A stretch of DNA of 64,000 bases, from NCBI RefSeq assembly GCF_001421505.1, contig NZ_LMKL01000007.1, forward strand, positions 124,001 through 188,000. The letters run 5' to 3'. Position numbers and translations under genes: made by a program. Positions 39,107 through 48,055 of this stretch are shown here, piece after piece; the stretch's first letter is position 1; each line of letters begins with the position of its first letter. The notes beneath the pieces were generated by a model. That model was not told the DNA's origin, did not search any database, and saw nothing but the letters and a program-made list of their open reading frames with translations. The DNA is from Sphingomonas sp. Leaf17 (GTDB lineage Bacteria; Pseudomonadota; Alphaproteobacteria; Sphingomonadales; Sphingomonadaceae).

Positions 39107-40396
39107 TCATTTGCCGGTCTTCGCCTTCTTTTGCATGATCGCGCGCAGGCCACCGAAACGGCCTATCAGCGACGTGCCCTTGCGCGGGTTCGCCTTGCCG
39201 ACGGCACCGCTGTCGACGTCGGCGGCCATCCCGGCGATCAGGCCCGCCAGATCGACGAGCGGCGCGATCGTTTTCGACGCCTTGCCTGCCTCGGCGATCG
39301 GCTTGCCCAGCTTGGCGGCCTGCGCGGCGAGTTTCTGGTCGAACGGCATGAGCAGGTCGACCTTGCGCTCGATCGACGATTCGAAATCCTTGCGCGAGAT
39401 TTCGAGCTGCGCGGCCGGATGCACCTTGTTGGCCAGGATGTGGACCTGAACATGGGGTGCGTTCGACTTCAGCCACGACAGGATGCGGATCGTGTCGCGC
39501 GCCGACGCCAGCGTCAGTTCGGTGGCGATCACCGCGACCTGCACGTCGGTCACCAGTTGCGGATACTGGACCAGCATCGGCCGCGGCAGGTCGATGACGG
39601 TACATTCGAACGTCGCCCGCATTTCCTCCTGCAGATGGACGAAGGCGGTGCCGTCGGTCTGGACCGGCGAATTGATCGGCGCTTCGGCGGACAGGACCGC
39701 CAGCTTGTCCGACGCGCGGACCATCGCGCGTTCGATGAACAGCCCGTCGATGCGGCTGGGGTTCTCGATGGCGTCGGTCAGCCCGCGGCCCGGCTCCAGG
39801 TCGAGCGCGAGCGCACCCGTCCCGAAATGGACGTCGAGATCGAGGAGGGCGGTGGTGCGCGCCTCCTTGTCGGACAGCAGCCAGGCGAGCGAGGTGGCGA
39901 CCGTCGACGCGCCGACGCCGCCGCGCGTGCCGATCACCGCGACCGAGCAATGCGGCGTCCCGGTCGAGGATTCGACGACCTTGGGCGCGTTGAGCAGGGC
40001 GTGCGCGTGGCTGAAGGCATCGCGCACCATGTCCGGCGACAGCGGCTTCAGCAGATAGTCCTGGATGCCGCTAGCCACGAGGTCGCGGTACAGCCGGACG
40101 TCGTTCACCTGACCGCAGGCGATGACGACCGTGCCCGGCTCGCACACCTCGGCCAGCGCGTTGATGTCGTTCAGCGGATCGCCGGATTCGGCGAGGTCGA
40201 CGAACAGGATTTGCGGGCTGGCGCTGACCGACAGGGACTGGACCGCGTTGCGCAGGCCGCCCTTGTGGACATTGTCCGGTGTCCAACCGAGTTCGGCGAC
40301 GATCGGACGCAGCACCTCGGCAGTATTCTCGTCGCAGGCATAGGCCATGAACGGGGTGCGGGTGCCGATGCTACCGGCTTTCCAGGGTGCGTTCAT
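39107..40396 (-). CDS. cpaE: CpaE/TadZ family pilus-localisation ATPase
   Basis: 429 residues. An atypical receiver-like N-terminal domain (residues 15-135) precedes a MinD/ParA-type ATPase. The P-loop is deviant, GTRGGVGASTVATSLAWLL, with Ala-Ser where the classic motif has Lys-Ser/Thr but retaining the G-GGVG loop, as in many TadZ proteins. LLDLDVHFGTGALALDL follows. CpaE positions the Tad machine at the pole. ATG 40396 overlaps the cpaD stop. Confidence 0.9.
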   Translation of the reverse strand: MNAPWKAGSIGTRTPFMAYACDENTAEVLRPIVAELGWTPDNVHKGGLRNAVQSLSVSASPQILFVDLAESGDPLNDINALAEVCEPGTVVIACGQVNDVRLYRDLVASGIQDYLLKPLSPDMVRDAFSHAHALLNAPKVVESSTGTPHCSVAVIGTRGGVGASTVATSLAWLLSDKEARTTALLDLDVHFGTGALALDLEPGRGLTDAIENPSRIDGLFIERAMVRASDKLAVLSAEAPINSPVQTDGTAFVHLQEEMRATFECTVIDLPRPMLVQYPQLVTDVQVAVIATELTLASARDTIRILSWLKSNAPHVQVHILANKVHPAAQLEISRKDFESSIERKVDLLMPFDQKLAAQAAKLGKPIAEAGKASKTIAPLVDLAGLIAGMAADVDSGAVGKANPRKGTSLIGRFGGLRAIMQKKAKTGK

Positions 40397-41055
40397 CACT
40401 TGCCTCCCGCGCTTTCGGCCTTCAGGCCGCCGGCACCGCTTGGTGCCGCCTTGCGAAAAATGTCGATCGCCTTGGTCGACGCGGCGGGATCGAAGGTCTC
40501 GGTGCCGGTCCGGCCGCGCACCAGATCCTCGGGATTGGCGATCATAGCGGCGAGGTTGCTGTTGATCGCACAGCCGTGATTGGACGAGGTGTTCGATTCG
40601 AACTCGTTCGACGTATCGCGGCTCCAGTCGGGGCAGCCTGGCACGTCGGCACGCATCCGGCTGACGATCACGCGGACCGTGCCCGGCGCGACCGGCGTCC
40701 CGCTGATCGCCGGGGTGGCCGACAGCAGCAGGCCGCGCGCGCCGGCGATCCGCGCCACGTCGCCGCGGACGCCGGACCTGGCATCCGGGGTGCCGTCACT
40801 CACCGGATCGTCGATCGTGATCCGGTCGCCATAGCGGACCTTGACCGCGTCGAACCAGCCGGACAGGCGGGCGGCTTCACCCGGGGCCAGCGTGTCGCCC
40901 GCGGTCGCGACGTCGAACGTGAAGTCGGCGCGGCTGACGACCGGCTGGTGGACCGATTCCAGCCCCCGGTTTTCGGTGCCCATGCAGCCGCCAAGCAGCA
41001 ACGCCGGCACGAGCAGGGCGGCAAGGCGTGATCGCGACAGGGGTGTGCGGGTCAT
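40396..41055 (-). CDS. cpaD: CpaD pilus biogenesis lipoprotein
   Basis: 219 residues. Signal peptide with lipobox (LLLGGC), then a CpaD domain with SRMRADVPGCPDWSRD and NHGCAINSNLAAMIANPEDL, the two conserved Cys motifs of this family. It probably helps the secretin CpaC in the outer membrane. ATG 41055 with AGGA upstream is chosen; 41076 is an alternative. Confidence 0.88.
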   Translation of the reverse strand: MTRTPLSRSRLAALLVPALLLGGCMGTENRGLESVHQPVVSRADFTFDVATAGDTLAPGEAARLSGWFDAVKVRYGDRITIDDPVSDGTPDARSGVRGDVARIAGARGLLLSATPAISGTPVAPGTVRVIVSRMRADVPGCPDWSRDTSNEFESNTSSNHGCAINSNLAAMIANPEDLVRGRTGTETFDPAASTKAIDIFRKAAPSGAGGLKAESAGGK

Positions 41056-41089
41056 GGAGCGAATATCCTGAAACATCGGGACCGGGCCT

Positions 41090-42646
41090 TCAGTTCGAGA
41101 AACCGGGCGCGGGCGCGCCCTTCTTGGGCTGGGACAGCGGGCGCGGGTTGCGATTACGCGTATCGGCACGGGGAACTGCGCCGACGCTCGCGGCGGCCCC
41201 GACCGTCGGATCATACGGGGCCACCGGCGGCCCCATCGTCGGCACCGGACGGGGCGCGCCGGTCCGCCCGCTCTCGTTCTGACCCAGCAGCACGCGGCCA
41301 AGGTCGGTGGGGGCGCGATAGCCGTCGATCGGCGTGGCGATGTCGGCGACGTTGTTCACCGGCTTCACCAGATACGGCGTGACGATGATGACCAGTTCGG
41401 TTTCGCTGCGCTTGAAGCTGTTCGACCGGAACAACGCGCCCAGGATCGGCAGGTCGCCGAGGCCGGGGGCCTTGTCGGTCGAATTGTCGTGGCTGTTCGA
41501 CAGCAGTCCGCCGATCATGAAGCTCTGGCCGGAGCCAAGCTCGATCGTCGTTTCCGCCCGCCGCGTGGTCAGTGCCGGGATTGTCGTGCCGTTGAGCTGG
41601 ACCGCACCGGCGGACGACAGCGACGACACCTCGGGCTTCACGCGCAGCGAGATGCGTCCGTCGCTGAGCACGGTCGGCGTATAGGCCAGGCTGACGCCAT
41701 ATTGCTTGTACTCAACCGACACCGCGCCAAGTCCCTGGCTGATCGGGATCGGGATTTCGCCGCCCGCCAGGAAGGTCGCGGTTTCGCCCGACAGCGCCGT
41801 CAGGTTCGGGTTCGCCAGTGTGGACACCTGTCCGATCGTCTCGCCCAGGTCGATCGCGCCGAGCAGGTCGAGGCCAAGCAGCTTGCCTGCGCCGAACAGC
41901 GAGGTTCCGGCCGCTTTCGTCACCAGCGTGGCGGCGGCCGAACCCGTGCTGCCGACGCCAAGCGCGCCACCCGGCGTATATTGGGTGAAGATGTTGCGCC
42001 CCTGACCGACGCCGAACTTGAAGCCGCTGGTGCTGTCGGCCGACGTCAGGTTGACGCCGATATTCTTGACGAAGCTGCGGCTGACCTCGACGATCCGCAC
42101 CTGCAGGTTGACCTGCAGCGGCGTGGCCGTGCGCAGGCGGCTGAGCACCTTGGTCTGGTCGCCGACGAACGCCTGCACCAGCCGTTCGGCCTCGGCCGCG
42201 TCCTCGGGCTGGGCCACGGTGCCGGTCAGGAGGACGAGGCCGTTCATCGGCGTGGCGACGACCTGCGCCTCCGGCATGGCCAGCCCCAGCATCTGCTGGA
42301 TCGAATTGATGTTGTTGCCGACCCGAACGGTCGAGGCATAGACGACGCTGCCGCCCCGACCGGTGGCCGAGATCGTCGTCTCGCCGGTCTTCTTGCCGAA
42401 GATGTAGAGCAGCGTCGGCGAGCGCACCTGGACGTCGGCGATCGTCTCGTCCGCCACGAACAGGTCGCTCATCGGCGAGGACAGCGTCACCAGCCGGCCG
42501 CGGCCGGTGTTGACCTGAACCACGTCCGGCATCCCGGTGCCGGCTCGCTGGGCGATCGCGGGGATGCTGGAGCCGGTGGCCGCCAGCGTGGCGACCGCGA
42601 GCGCCGCGACCAGTGCGATGCGCGAGGGGTGTAGCGTCATAGCCAT
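41090..42646 (-). CDS. cpaC: Tad pilus secretin CpaC/RcpA
   Basis: Outer-membrane channel of the Tad pilus. 518 residues: signal peptide (ALVAALAVATLAATGSSIPA), N-terminal domain with VNTGRGRLVTLSSPMSDLFV, a BON-like segment (GLVLLTGTVAQPEDAAEAER) and the secretin domain (ATFLAGGEIPIPISQGLGAV, ETTIELGSGQSFMIGGLL, LPILGALFRS). The C-terminal 80 residues are Pro-rich and variable. ATG 42640 is an equally good start. It follows cpaB by one base. Confidence 0.93.
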   Translation of the reverse strand: MAMTLHPSRIALVAALAVATLAATGSSIPAIAQRAGTGMPDVVQVNTGRGRLVTLSSPMSDLFVADETIADVQVRSPTLLYIFGKKTGETTISATGRGGSVVYASTVRVGNNINSIQQMLGLAMPEAQVVATPMNGLVLLTGTVAQPEDAAEAERLVQAFVGDQTKVLSRLRTATPLQVNLQVRIVEVSRSFVKNIGVNLTSADSTSGFKFGVGQGRNIFTQYTPGGALGVGSTGSAAATLVTKAAGTSLFGAGKLLGLDLLGAIDLGETIGQVSTLANPNLTALSGETATFLAGGEIPIPISQGLGAVSVEYKQYGVSLAYTPTVLSDGRISLRVKPEVSSLSSAGAVQLNGTTIPALTTRRAETTIELGSGQSFMIGGLLSNSHDNSTDKAPGLGDLPILGALFRSNSFKRSETELVIIVTPYLVKPVNNVADIATPIDGYRAPTDLGRVLLGQNESGRTGAPRPVPTMGPPVAPYDPTVGAAASVGAVPRADTRNRNPRPLSQPKKGAPAPGFSN

Positions 42647-42647
42647 G

Positions 42648-43712
42648 TCAATTCTTCCCTCCGACCGGAACCACGGTCACGCTGTTGCCGCGTGCGACCC
42701 GTACGACCGGTCCGGTCGCCACCACCACGCTGGGCGCACTCTGTCCGCCGCCGCCCATCATCATCGGCGCGGGCGCGGACATGCCGCCGCCCGACACGAA
42801 GCCGCCGCCGCCGTTTGCCCCCTTGCCGGGGATGGTGCGACGCTGGAACCGCGATACGTCGGCCCCGGTTGCGAAGCTGGGGCTGCCCGAGGAGGGCTGG
42901 CTGGCCAGCTGGACCAGCATCGCCTTTTCCGCGCGCGGATCGCCGCCCGCCGGTACCTTGACCGCGCCGGACGCGATCGCATCCTCAAGCTCGGAGGCGT
43001 TGTCGGCGATCGAGCGCAGCGACAGCGAGATTGCGCCAACGGTCTGTGCGACCGCGATCTGCTCGGCGATCTTGGGCGTCGCCTCGACCGTCACGGTCGA
43101 AAAGGTCCTGACCTGCGTCTTGCCGTCTTCGCCGACCGTATTGTCGGTGCGCTGGTCGGTGGCGAGCACGCGCACGTTGCGCATGATCGTCTCCGACACG
43201 CGCAGCGGCGGACCGTCGCCGCCGCCGGCCACCGACTGGGTCAGGACCAGGTCGATCCGGTCGCCGGGAAACACGAAGCCCGCGACCGAGGTCTGGGCGG
43301 ATACCGGGAACGTCACGGCGCGCATGCCCGGCCCAAGCGCCGCGGCCAGGAAGCCACGATCGCCGGGCTTCACCAGCGCGCCCTGCGTCATCGGCTGGCC
43401 GGCGGTGATCGCGTTGCGGACGACGGTGCCCTGCAACGATTTCAGGTCGGTCTTTTCCTTCAGGAAGTACGCGCCGTCGACCAGTTCCTTGGGCCAGGGC
43501 TGAAACTTCAGCGCGGTCGGGTCGAGGATGGTGCCGACCGGCAGGGCGCGCGTCGCGACCAGCACTTCGGGGCCGTCGATGACCGGCGGGGCCATGACGA
43601 CCGCGCCGGCCTGCGGCGTGGCGCTGCCCGCGATCAGCGTGCGCGCGAAGAACGCGGTGATCGCCGCGACGACGAGCGCCCCCACCAGCAACATGATCTT
43701 GCGACTATCCAT
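42648..43712 (-). CDS. cpaB: Flp pilus assembly protein CpaB/RcpC
   Basis: 354 residues. N-terminal helix (IMLLVGALVVAAITAFFA), SAF domain (VLVATRALPVGTILDPTALK), then the RcpC domain with GMRAVTFPVSAQTSVAGFVF and GDRIDLVLT. A Gly/Met-rich stretch (GGGGFVSGGGMSAPAPMMMG) near the C-terminus looks disordered. It is thought to act in the periplasm with the secretin. Confidence 0.9.
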   Translation of the reverse strand: MDSRKIMLLVGALVVAAITAFFARTLIAGSATPQAGAVVMAPPVIDGPEVLVATRALPVGTILDPTALKFQPWPKELVDGAYFLKEKTDLKSLQGTVVRNAITAGQPMTQGALVKPGDRGFLAAALGPGMRAVTFPVSAQTSVAGFVFPGDRIDLVLTQSVAGGGDGPPLRVSETIMRNVRVLATDQRTDNTVGEDGKTQVRTFSTVTVEATPKIAEQIAVAQTVGAISLSLRSIADNASELEDAIASGAVKVPAGGDPRAEKAMLVQLASQPSSGSPSFATGADVSRFQRRTIPGKGANGGGGFVSGGGMSAPAPMMMGGGGQSAPSVVVATGPVVRVARGNSVTVVPVGGKN

Positions 43713-43760
43713 GACTCGTCGTGCCTTTCGGGCGGTGTCCGGTTGTTCCGGCGTTAATCA

Positions 43761-44231
43761 TCACGCAAATGGGTTAAGAATCGGTTCGCCGAGGCAGCAC
43801 AGCCCCGCGATCGCGATCGCCACGCCGTACGGAACCTCGATGTCCCTGCGTTTCGACAGGTGCTTGTCGACCAGCATCAGCGCGGTGATGACCCCGCCGG
43901 CGATTGACATGACCATCAGGACGAGGACGAACCGGTCGAGCGGAAACCACAGCGCCAGCGCCGCGATCAGCTTCACGTCGCCGCCGCCCATCATCCCGAA
44001 CCGGTAGGCAAGCGCGAACAGGGCCAGCGCCACGATCCCCAGCGCGACCTGCGCGGCCATGCCCGGCCAGGGCGACAGCCCTTGCTGCCACCACCACAAG
44101 GGCGCGAGCAGCGCTATGCCGCCGCTCTGCCAATGCGCGATCTCCCGGTGACGGATATCCTCCACCCCTGCCAGTACCAGCAGAAGCCCCAGCGCCAGCG
44201 GCAGCGCAAATCCGGTTAATTCCCACCCCAT
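43761..44231 (-). CDS. cpaA: A24 family prepilin peptidase CpaA/TadV
   Basis: 156-residue membrane protease that processes Flp pilin and TadE/TadG pseudopilins. Catalytic aspartates lie in LAGVEDIRHREI and GMMGGGDVKLIA (GxGD type). Five or six hydrophobic segments. ATG 44231 gives the expected N-terminus. First gene of cpaA-cpaB-cpaC-cpaD-cpaE-tadB-tadC. Confidence 0.9.
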   Translation of the reverse strand: MGWELTGFALPLALGLLLVLAGVEDIRHREIAHWQSGGIALLAPLWWWQQGLSPWPGMAAQVALGIVALALFALAYRFGMMGGGDVKLIAALALWFPLDRFVLVLMVMSIAGGVITALMLVDKHLSKRRDIEVPYGVAIAIAGLCCLGEPILNPFA

Positions 44232-44281
44232 GGGTCTTATGCGTAGACGGACCGGGTTTCGAAATCGTAACGACGATCGCA

Positions 44282-45238
44282 ATGCAGCATCCGCGTCAGC
44301 ATCAGCATCCCGGCGACTTTCGCCGCCGGATCCCGGACGATGCCCGAATCGGCCATTGGGCGGCGCCCGATGGCTGGGTGCTGCGCCGGTTCGACTGGCC
44401 GGTCGCGACCCCGCGCGGACACCTGCTGTTCCAGGGTGGGCGCGGCGACACGTTCGAGAAGTATCTGGAAACCTTCGCGCATCTGCACGCGCGCGGGTGG
44501 AGCGTGACGTCGTTCGACTGGCGCGGGCAGGGCGGGTCCGGCCGCCTGTCGGACAATCCGCGCGTCGGCCATGCCGACGACTTCGGCGTGTTCGTCGACG
44601 ATCTGGCGGCGTTCTGGCGCGACTGGTCGATCGGGCGGGAGGGGCCACGCATCGTGCTGGGGCACTCGATGGGTGGTTTCCTGATCCTGCGCGCGTTGCT
44701 CGACGGCGCGATCGACCCGGCCGCCGCCATCCTCGTCGCGCCGATGCTCGGCCTGAAATCGCCGGTCGGGGCGGTGTGGGGCGGGAAGATCGCGCGGTTC
44801 ATGGCGCGGATCGGTCGTCCGGAGCGTGCGGCGTGGGGTGGCAACGAACGGCCTGCGTCGATCGCGACGCGGCAGAACCTGCTGACCCACGACAAGACGC
44901 GCTACGCCGACGAGCAATGGTGGTACACGCAGAAGCCGGAGATCCGCCTTGGTCCGCCAAGCTGGGCGTGGGTCGCGGAAAGTTTTGCGGCGACGGCGGC
45001 GCTGGCGGAGGATCCGCGCATCGCGACGATGACGACACCGCTGCTGATGCTGGTCGCCGATGCCGATGGGCTGGTCGACGCCCACACTGCGATCCGTATC
45101 GCCCGGCAACTGCCCGACGCGGCGCTGGTCCGCTTCAAATCGGGTACGGCGCACGAGATCTTGCGTGAAACCGACGCCGTACGCGACCGCGCGCTGATCG
45201 TCATCGACGGGTTTCTCAAGTCGCGGGCGCGCGCATGA
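44282..45238 (+). CDS. Alpha/beta hydrolase, lysophospholipase-like
   Basis: 318 residues, monoacylglycerol lipase/lysophospholipase type. FDWRGQGGSGR is the oxyanion-side loop and LGHSMGGFLILR the nucleophile elbow with catalytic Ser; catalytic Asp is probably in LVADADGLVD and His in TAHEIL. The first 20 residues are unusual (rich in His, Gln and Arg) and a later start cannot be excluded. It overlaps the next gene by 4 bases. Confidence 0.82.
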   Translation: MQHPRQHQHPGDFRRRIPDDARIGHWAAPDGWVLRRFDWPVATPRGHLLFQGGRGDTFEKYLETFAHLHARGWSVTSFDWRGQGGSGRLSDNPRVGHADDFGVFVDDLAAFWRDWSIGREGPRIVLGHSMGGFLILRALLDGAIDPAAAILVAPMLGLKSPVGAVWGGKIARFMARIGRPERAAWGGNERPASIATRQNLLTHDKTRYADEQWWYTQKPEIRLGPPSWAWVAESFAATAALAEDPRIATMTTPLLMLVADADGLVDAHTAIRIARQLPDAALVRFKSGTAHEILRETDAVRDRALIVIDGFLKSRARA

Positions 45239-46320
45239 CGGTCGATATCGCCATCATCGGTGCCGGAATTGCCGGAGCCAGCGTCGCTGCGGCGATCGGC
45301 GACGCCGCCAGCGTCGTCCTGATCGAGGCCGAGTCGCAGCCGGGCTATCATTCGACCGGGCGGTCGGCCGCATTCTGGTCGGAAACCTATGGCGGGCCGG
45401 GAATCCAGCCGTTGACCACCGCGTCCGGCCCGGCGCTGCGCGATGGCGGGTTCCTCGATTCGCTGGGCGCATTGCATATCGGCCGGGCGGAGGATGCGGC
45501 GGCGATCGAGTCGTTCCTGGCGGATTTCGCCGGCAGCGGCGTGACGCTGGAGCGGGTCGATCCGGCTGGTCTGGTGCCGGGTCTGCGGCCCGACTGGACG
45601 CTCGGCGTGATGGAGCCGAGCTGCGCCTATATCGACGTGGGCGGGCTCCACGCGCATCTGCTGGCGGCGGCGCGGCGGGCCGGCGCGGTGGTGATGACCG
45701 ACGCCGGTCTTGCCGGCGCGGTGTTCGCCGATGGCCGCTGGACCATCGACACGGGCCGCGAGCCGATACAGGCGCTGATGCTGGTCAACGCGGCCGGCGC
45801 CTGGGCCGACACGGTGGCGGCCCGCGCCGGTGTCGCGCCGATCGGCATCCGCGCCTATCGCCGCACCGTCGCGCAGATCCGCACCGATCCCGGCGCGCCG
45901 GCGGGGATGCCGCACGTCGCCGACATCGCCGGCCGATTCTATTTCAAACCCGAACCCGGCGGCCGGCTATGGCTCAGCCCGCATGACGAAACGGCGACCG
46001 ACCCGTGCGATGCCGCCCCGGAGGAATTGGACGTCGCGATCGCCATCGACCGGTTCGAGGGCGTCGTCGACTGGCGCGTGGATGCGGTCGAACGCCGCTG
46101 GGCCGGCCTGCGCAGTTTCGCACCCGATCGCCTGCCGGTGTTCGGCTTCGATACGCGCGTGCCGGGGTTCTTCTGGTGCGCGGGGCAGGGCGGCTTCGGC
46201 ATCCAGACCGCGCCGGCGGCAGGTGCGCTCTGCGCCGCGCTGATCCTTGGCGGGCCGGTCCCGGACGGGCTTGATCCAAGCCTCTATGCGCCGGGCCGTT
46301 TCGGGCCTAGCCTGCGCTGA
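45235..46320 (+). CDS. FAD-dependent oxidoreductase (DAO family)
   Basis: 361 residues. N-terminal FAD-binding Rossmann motif IAIIGAGIAGASVAAAIG, then YHSTGRSAAFWSETYGGPG (a pattern seen in D-amino-acid/glycerol-3-phosphate oxidase-like proteins) and the C-terminal WCAGQGGFGIQTAPAAG, which closes the FAD site. It probably oxidises an amine or D-amino acid; the substrate is not known. Translationally coupled to the hydrolase. Confidence 0.85.
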   Translation: MTVDIAIIGAGIAGASVAAAIGDAASVVLIEAESQPGYHSTGRSAAFWSETYGGPGIQPLTTASGPALRDGGFLDSLGALHIGRAEDAAAIESFLADFAGSGVTLERVDPAGLVPGLRPDWTLGVMEPSCAYIDVGGLHAHLLAAARRAGAVVMTDAGLAGAVFADGRWTIDTGREPIQALMLVNAAGAWADTVAARAGVAPIGIRAYRRTVAQIRTDPGAPAGMPHVADIAGRFYFKPEPGGRLWLSPHDETATDPCDAAPEELDVAIAIDRFEGVVDWRVDAVERRWAGLRSFAPDRLPVFGFDTRVPGFFWCAGQGGFGIQTAPAAGALCAALILGGPVPDGLDPSLYAPGRFGPSLR

Positions 46321-46341
46321 TCCGTCGCAAGGAGCTGAGCC

Positions 46342-46521
46342 ATGGCGCACAAGTTCGTGATCGAGCAGAACAAGAAGGGCGAGTATGTCGCCAAGTTCAA
46401 ATACAACAGCGAACTGATGTTCTGGACCGAGGGCTATAGCAGCCGCGCCGGTGCCGTGAACGCGATCGAATCGATCAAGAAGAACGGACCCGGTGCTGAA
46501 ATCGAGACACCGTCGGAATAG
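46342..46521 (+). CDS. DUF1508 (YegP-like) small protein
   Basis: 59 residues: KFVIEQNKKGEYVAKFKYNS and EGYSSRAGAVNAIESIKKN match the single YegP/DUF1508 repeat, a small alpha-beta fold of unknown function. AAGGAG lies 8 bases before the ATG. It follows the oxidoreductase by 21 bases and may be the third gene of that operon. It uses more Lys codons than its neighbours, as is usual for this family. Confidence 0.88.
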   Translation: MAHKFVIEQNKKGEYVAKFKYNSELMFWTEGYSSRAGAVNAIESIKKNGPGAEIETPSE

Positions 46522-46550
46522 CTATCGGCGCGTAATGACATCAGCGTGAT

Positions 46551-46630
46551 CCGTCGTTGCGAATGTAGCAAAGCAATCCAAAGCGTCTTGCCTGTGGCTC
46601 TGGATTGCTTTGCTACATTCGCAACGACGG
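46551..46630. repeat. Perfect 30-bp inverted repeat
   Basis: The 30 bases from 46551 (starting CCGTCGTTGCGAATGTAG) are repeated exactly as the reverse complement at 46601-46630, with a 20-base centre. The motif GCGAATGTAGCAAAGCAATCC is a variant of a dispersed REP-type sequence. The perfect arms suggest recent insertion or gene conversion. It may also end the upstream operon and rnhA from the other side. Confidence 0.85.
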
Positions 46631-46655
46631 GTGGATCAACGTGATGTCGTCATGC

Positions 46656-47108
46656 TCAACCCCGCGCCGCGACCATCGCCGCCGCGCTGGCCAGCCGGTC
46701 GCAACGTTCGTTGTCCGGGTGGCCGGCGTGACCCTTGACCCAGACCCATTTGATCGTGTGCGGCTTGGCGGCGGCGAGCAGCGCCTGCCAGAGTTCGGCG
46801 TTCTTGACCGGCTGGCGCGCGGCGGTTTTCCACCCGTTCTTCTGCCAGCCGATGATCCACTTGGTCAGGCCGTCCATCACATAGCGGCTGTCGGTCGACA
46901 GCGTGACCTTGCAGGGCCGCGTCAGCGCCTCCAGCGCCTTGATCGCCGCCATCAGTTCCATGCGGTTGTTGGTCGTCTGCGCCTCGCCACCGGACAGTTC
47001 CTTCTCGGTCGTGCCCGCACGGATCAGCGCGCCCCAGCCGCCGGGGCCGGGATTGCCCTTGCACGCGCCATCGGTGGCGATTTCAACGGCGGTCATGTCG
47101 GACGTCAT
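46656..47108 (-). CDS. rnhA: Ribonuclease HI
   Basis: Degrades RNA in RNA-DNA hybrids. 150 residues. The catalytic DEDD residues are seen in [15 protein letters not shown] (Asp), NRMELMAAI (Glu), LSTDSRYV (Asp) and DNERCDRLA (Asp). ATG 47108 overlaps the thrB stop by 4 bases. Last gene of ispH-thrB-rnhA. Confidence 0.94.
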   Translation of the reverse strand: MTSDMTAVEIATDGACKGNPGPGGWGALIRAGTTEKELSGGEAQTTNNRMELMAAIKALEALTRPCKVTLSTDSRYVMDGLTKWIIGWQKNGWKTAARQPVKNAELWQALLAAAKPHTIKWVWVKGHAGHPDNERCDRLASAAAMVAARG

Positions 47109-48055
47109 GCGAACAGGTCTGCACTTTCATAGGTGTCGAGCCGGCGGAGATAAGCCAGCGGGTCCTTCCGCGTCACCAGCGCATCGGCCGGCGTGTTGAG
47201 CCAGTCCCACGCCCGCGTCAGCAGGAAGCGGATGCACGCGCCCCTCGCCAGCACCGGCAGGGCGGCGCGTTCGGCATCGGACAATCCGAACCGGCTGGCA
47301 TAGCCCTCCAGCAGCGCGGCGCCGACGTCCGCGTCGTACCGCTCGCCCCGACCGTCGAAGCACCACGCGCTGTGCATCACCGCCAGATCATAGGCGCGGA
47401 CGTCGGTGCAGGCGAAATAGAAGTCGATCAGCCCGGTCACCCGGTCGCCGAGCATCAGCACGTTGTCGGGGAACAGGTCGGCATGGACGACGCTGGTCGG
47501 CAGGTCGCGCGGCCAGGCCAGCAGCACCGCGTCGAGCGCCGCCGAAACGCGATCGTACAATCCGGGCTGGATCGCATCCAGATCGCGCCCGCACCGCTCC
47601 AGCAGGGGCCGCCAATCATCCGGTCCCAGCGTGTTCGGGCGCATTTCGTCGAACGTTGCCAGGCTCGCGTGCATCGCGCCCATGGCGGCCCCGGCGGCCA
47701 GCGCCTGTCCGCGCGTCGGCGTGGTCACTGACACGCCGGTCAGGAATTCGATCAGGCAGGCGGGCCGCCCCTCCAGCATGTGGATCACCCGGCCATCGCG
47801 ATCGGGCAGGAAGCGCGGTACCGGGTTGCCGTCGGCCGCCAGATGGTCGAGCAACCCCATGAAGAACGGCAGGTCGCCCGCATCGACGCGCTTTTCGTAC
47901 AGCGTCAGGATGAACCGCCCGGTCGTGGTGTCGACCAGATAGTTGCTGTTCTCCACCCCTTCCGCGATGCCCTTGGCCGACACCAGCTCGCCGTGGTCGA
48001 AGCCCGCCAGGAAGCGCGCCAGCGATTCCGCCGGCACCTGCGTATAGACGGCCAT
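47105..48055 (-). CDS. thrB: Homoserine kinase (ThrB, APH-like type)
   Basis: Phosphorylates homoserine in threonine synthesis. 316 residues of the aminoglycoside-phosphotransferase fold used by alphaproteobacterial and pseudomonad homoserine kinases. [14 protein letters not shown] is the nucleotide-binding loop, [13 protein letters not shown] the catalytic loop and [19 protein letters not shown] the metal-binding motif. The placement between ispH and rnhA is conserved and supports the assignment over other APH kinases. Confidence 0.93.
   Translation of the reverse strand: MAVYTQVPAESLARFLAGFDHGELVSAKGIAEGVENSNYLVDTTTGRFILTLYEKRVDAGDLPFFMGLLDHLAADGNPVPRFLPDRDGRVIHMLEGRPACLIEFLTGVSVTTPTRGQALAAGAAMGAMHASLATFDEMRPNTLGPDDWRPLLERCGRDLDAIQPGLYDRVSAALDAVLLAWPRDLPTSVVHADLFPDNVLMLGDRVTGLIDFYFACTDVRAYDLAVMHSAWCFDGRGERYDADVGAALLEGYASRFGLSDAERAALPVLARGACIRFLLTRAWDWLNTPADALVTRKDPLAYLRRLDTYESADLFA

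Noticed and set aside
38021..40579. 852-codon plus-strand frame through tadB and cpaE
   Set aside because: It crosses several gene borders of the well-supported minus-strand operon and has no recognisable domain.
46551..46630. Possible CRISPR unit or transposon end
   Set aside because: Only one inverted repeat, no spaced direct repeats, no target duplication and no transposase next to it.
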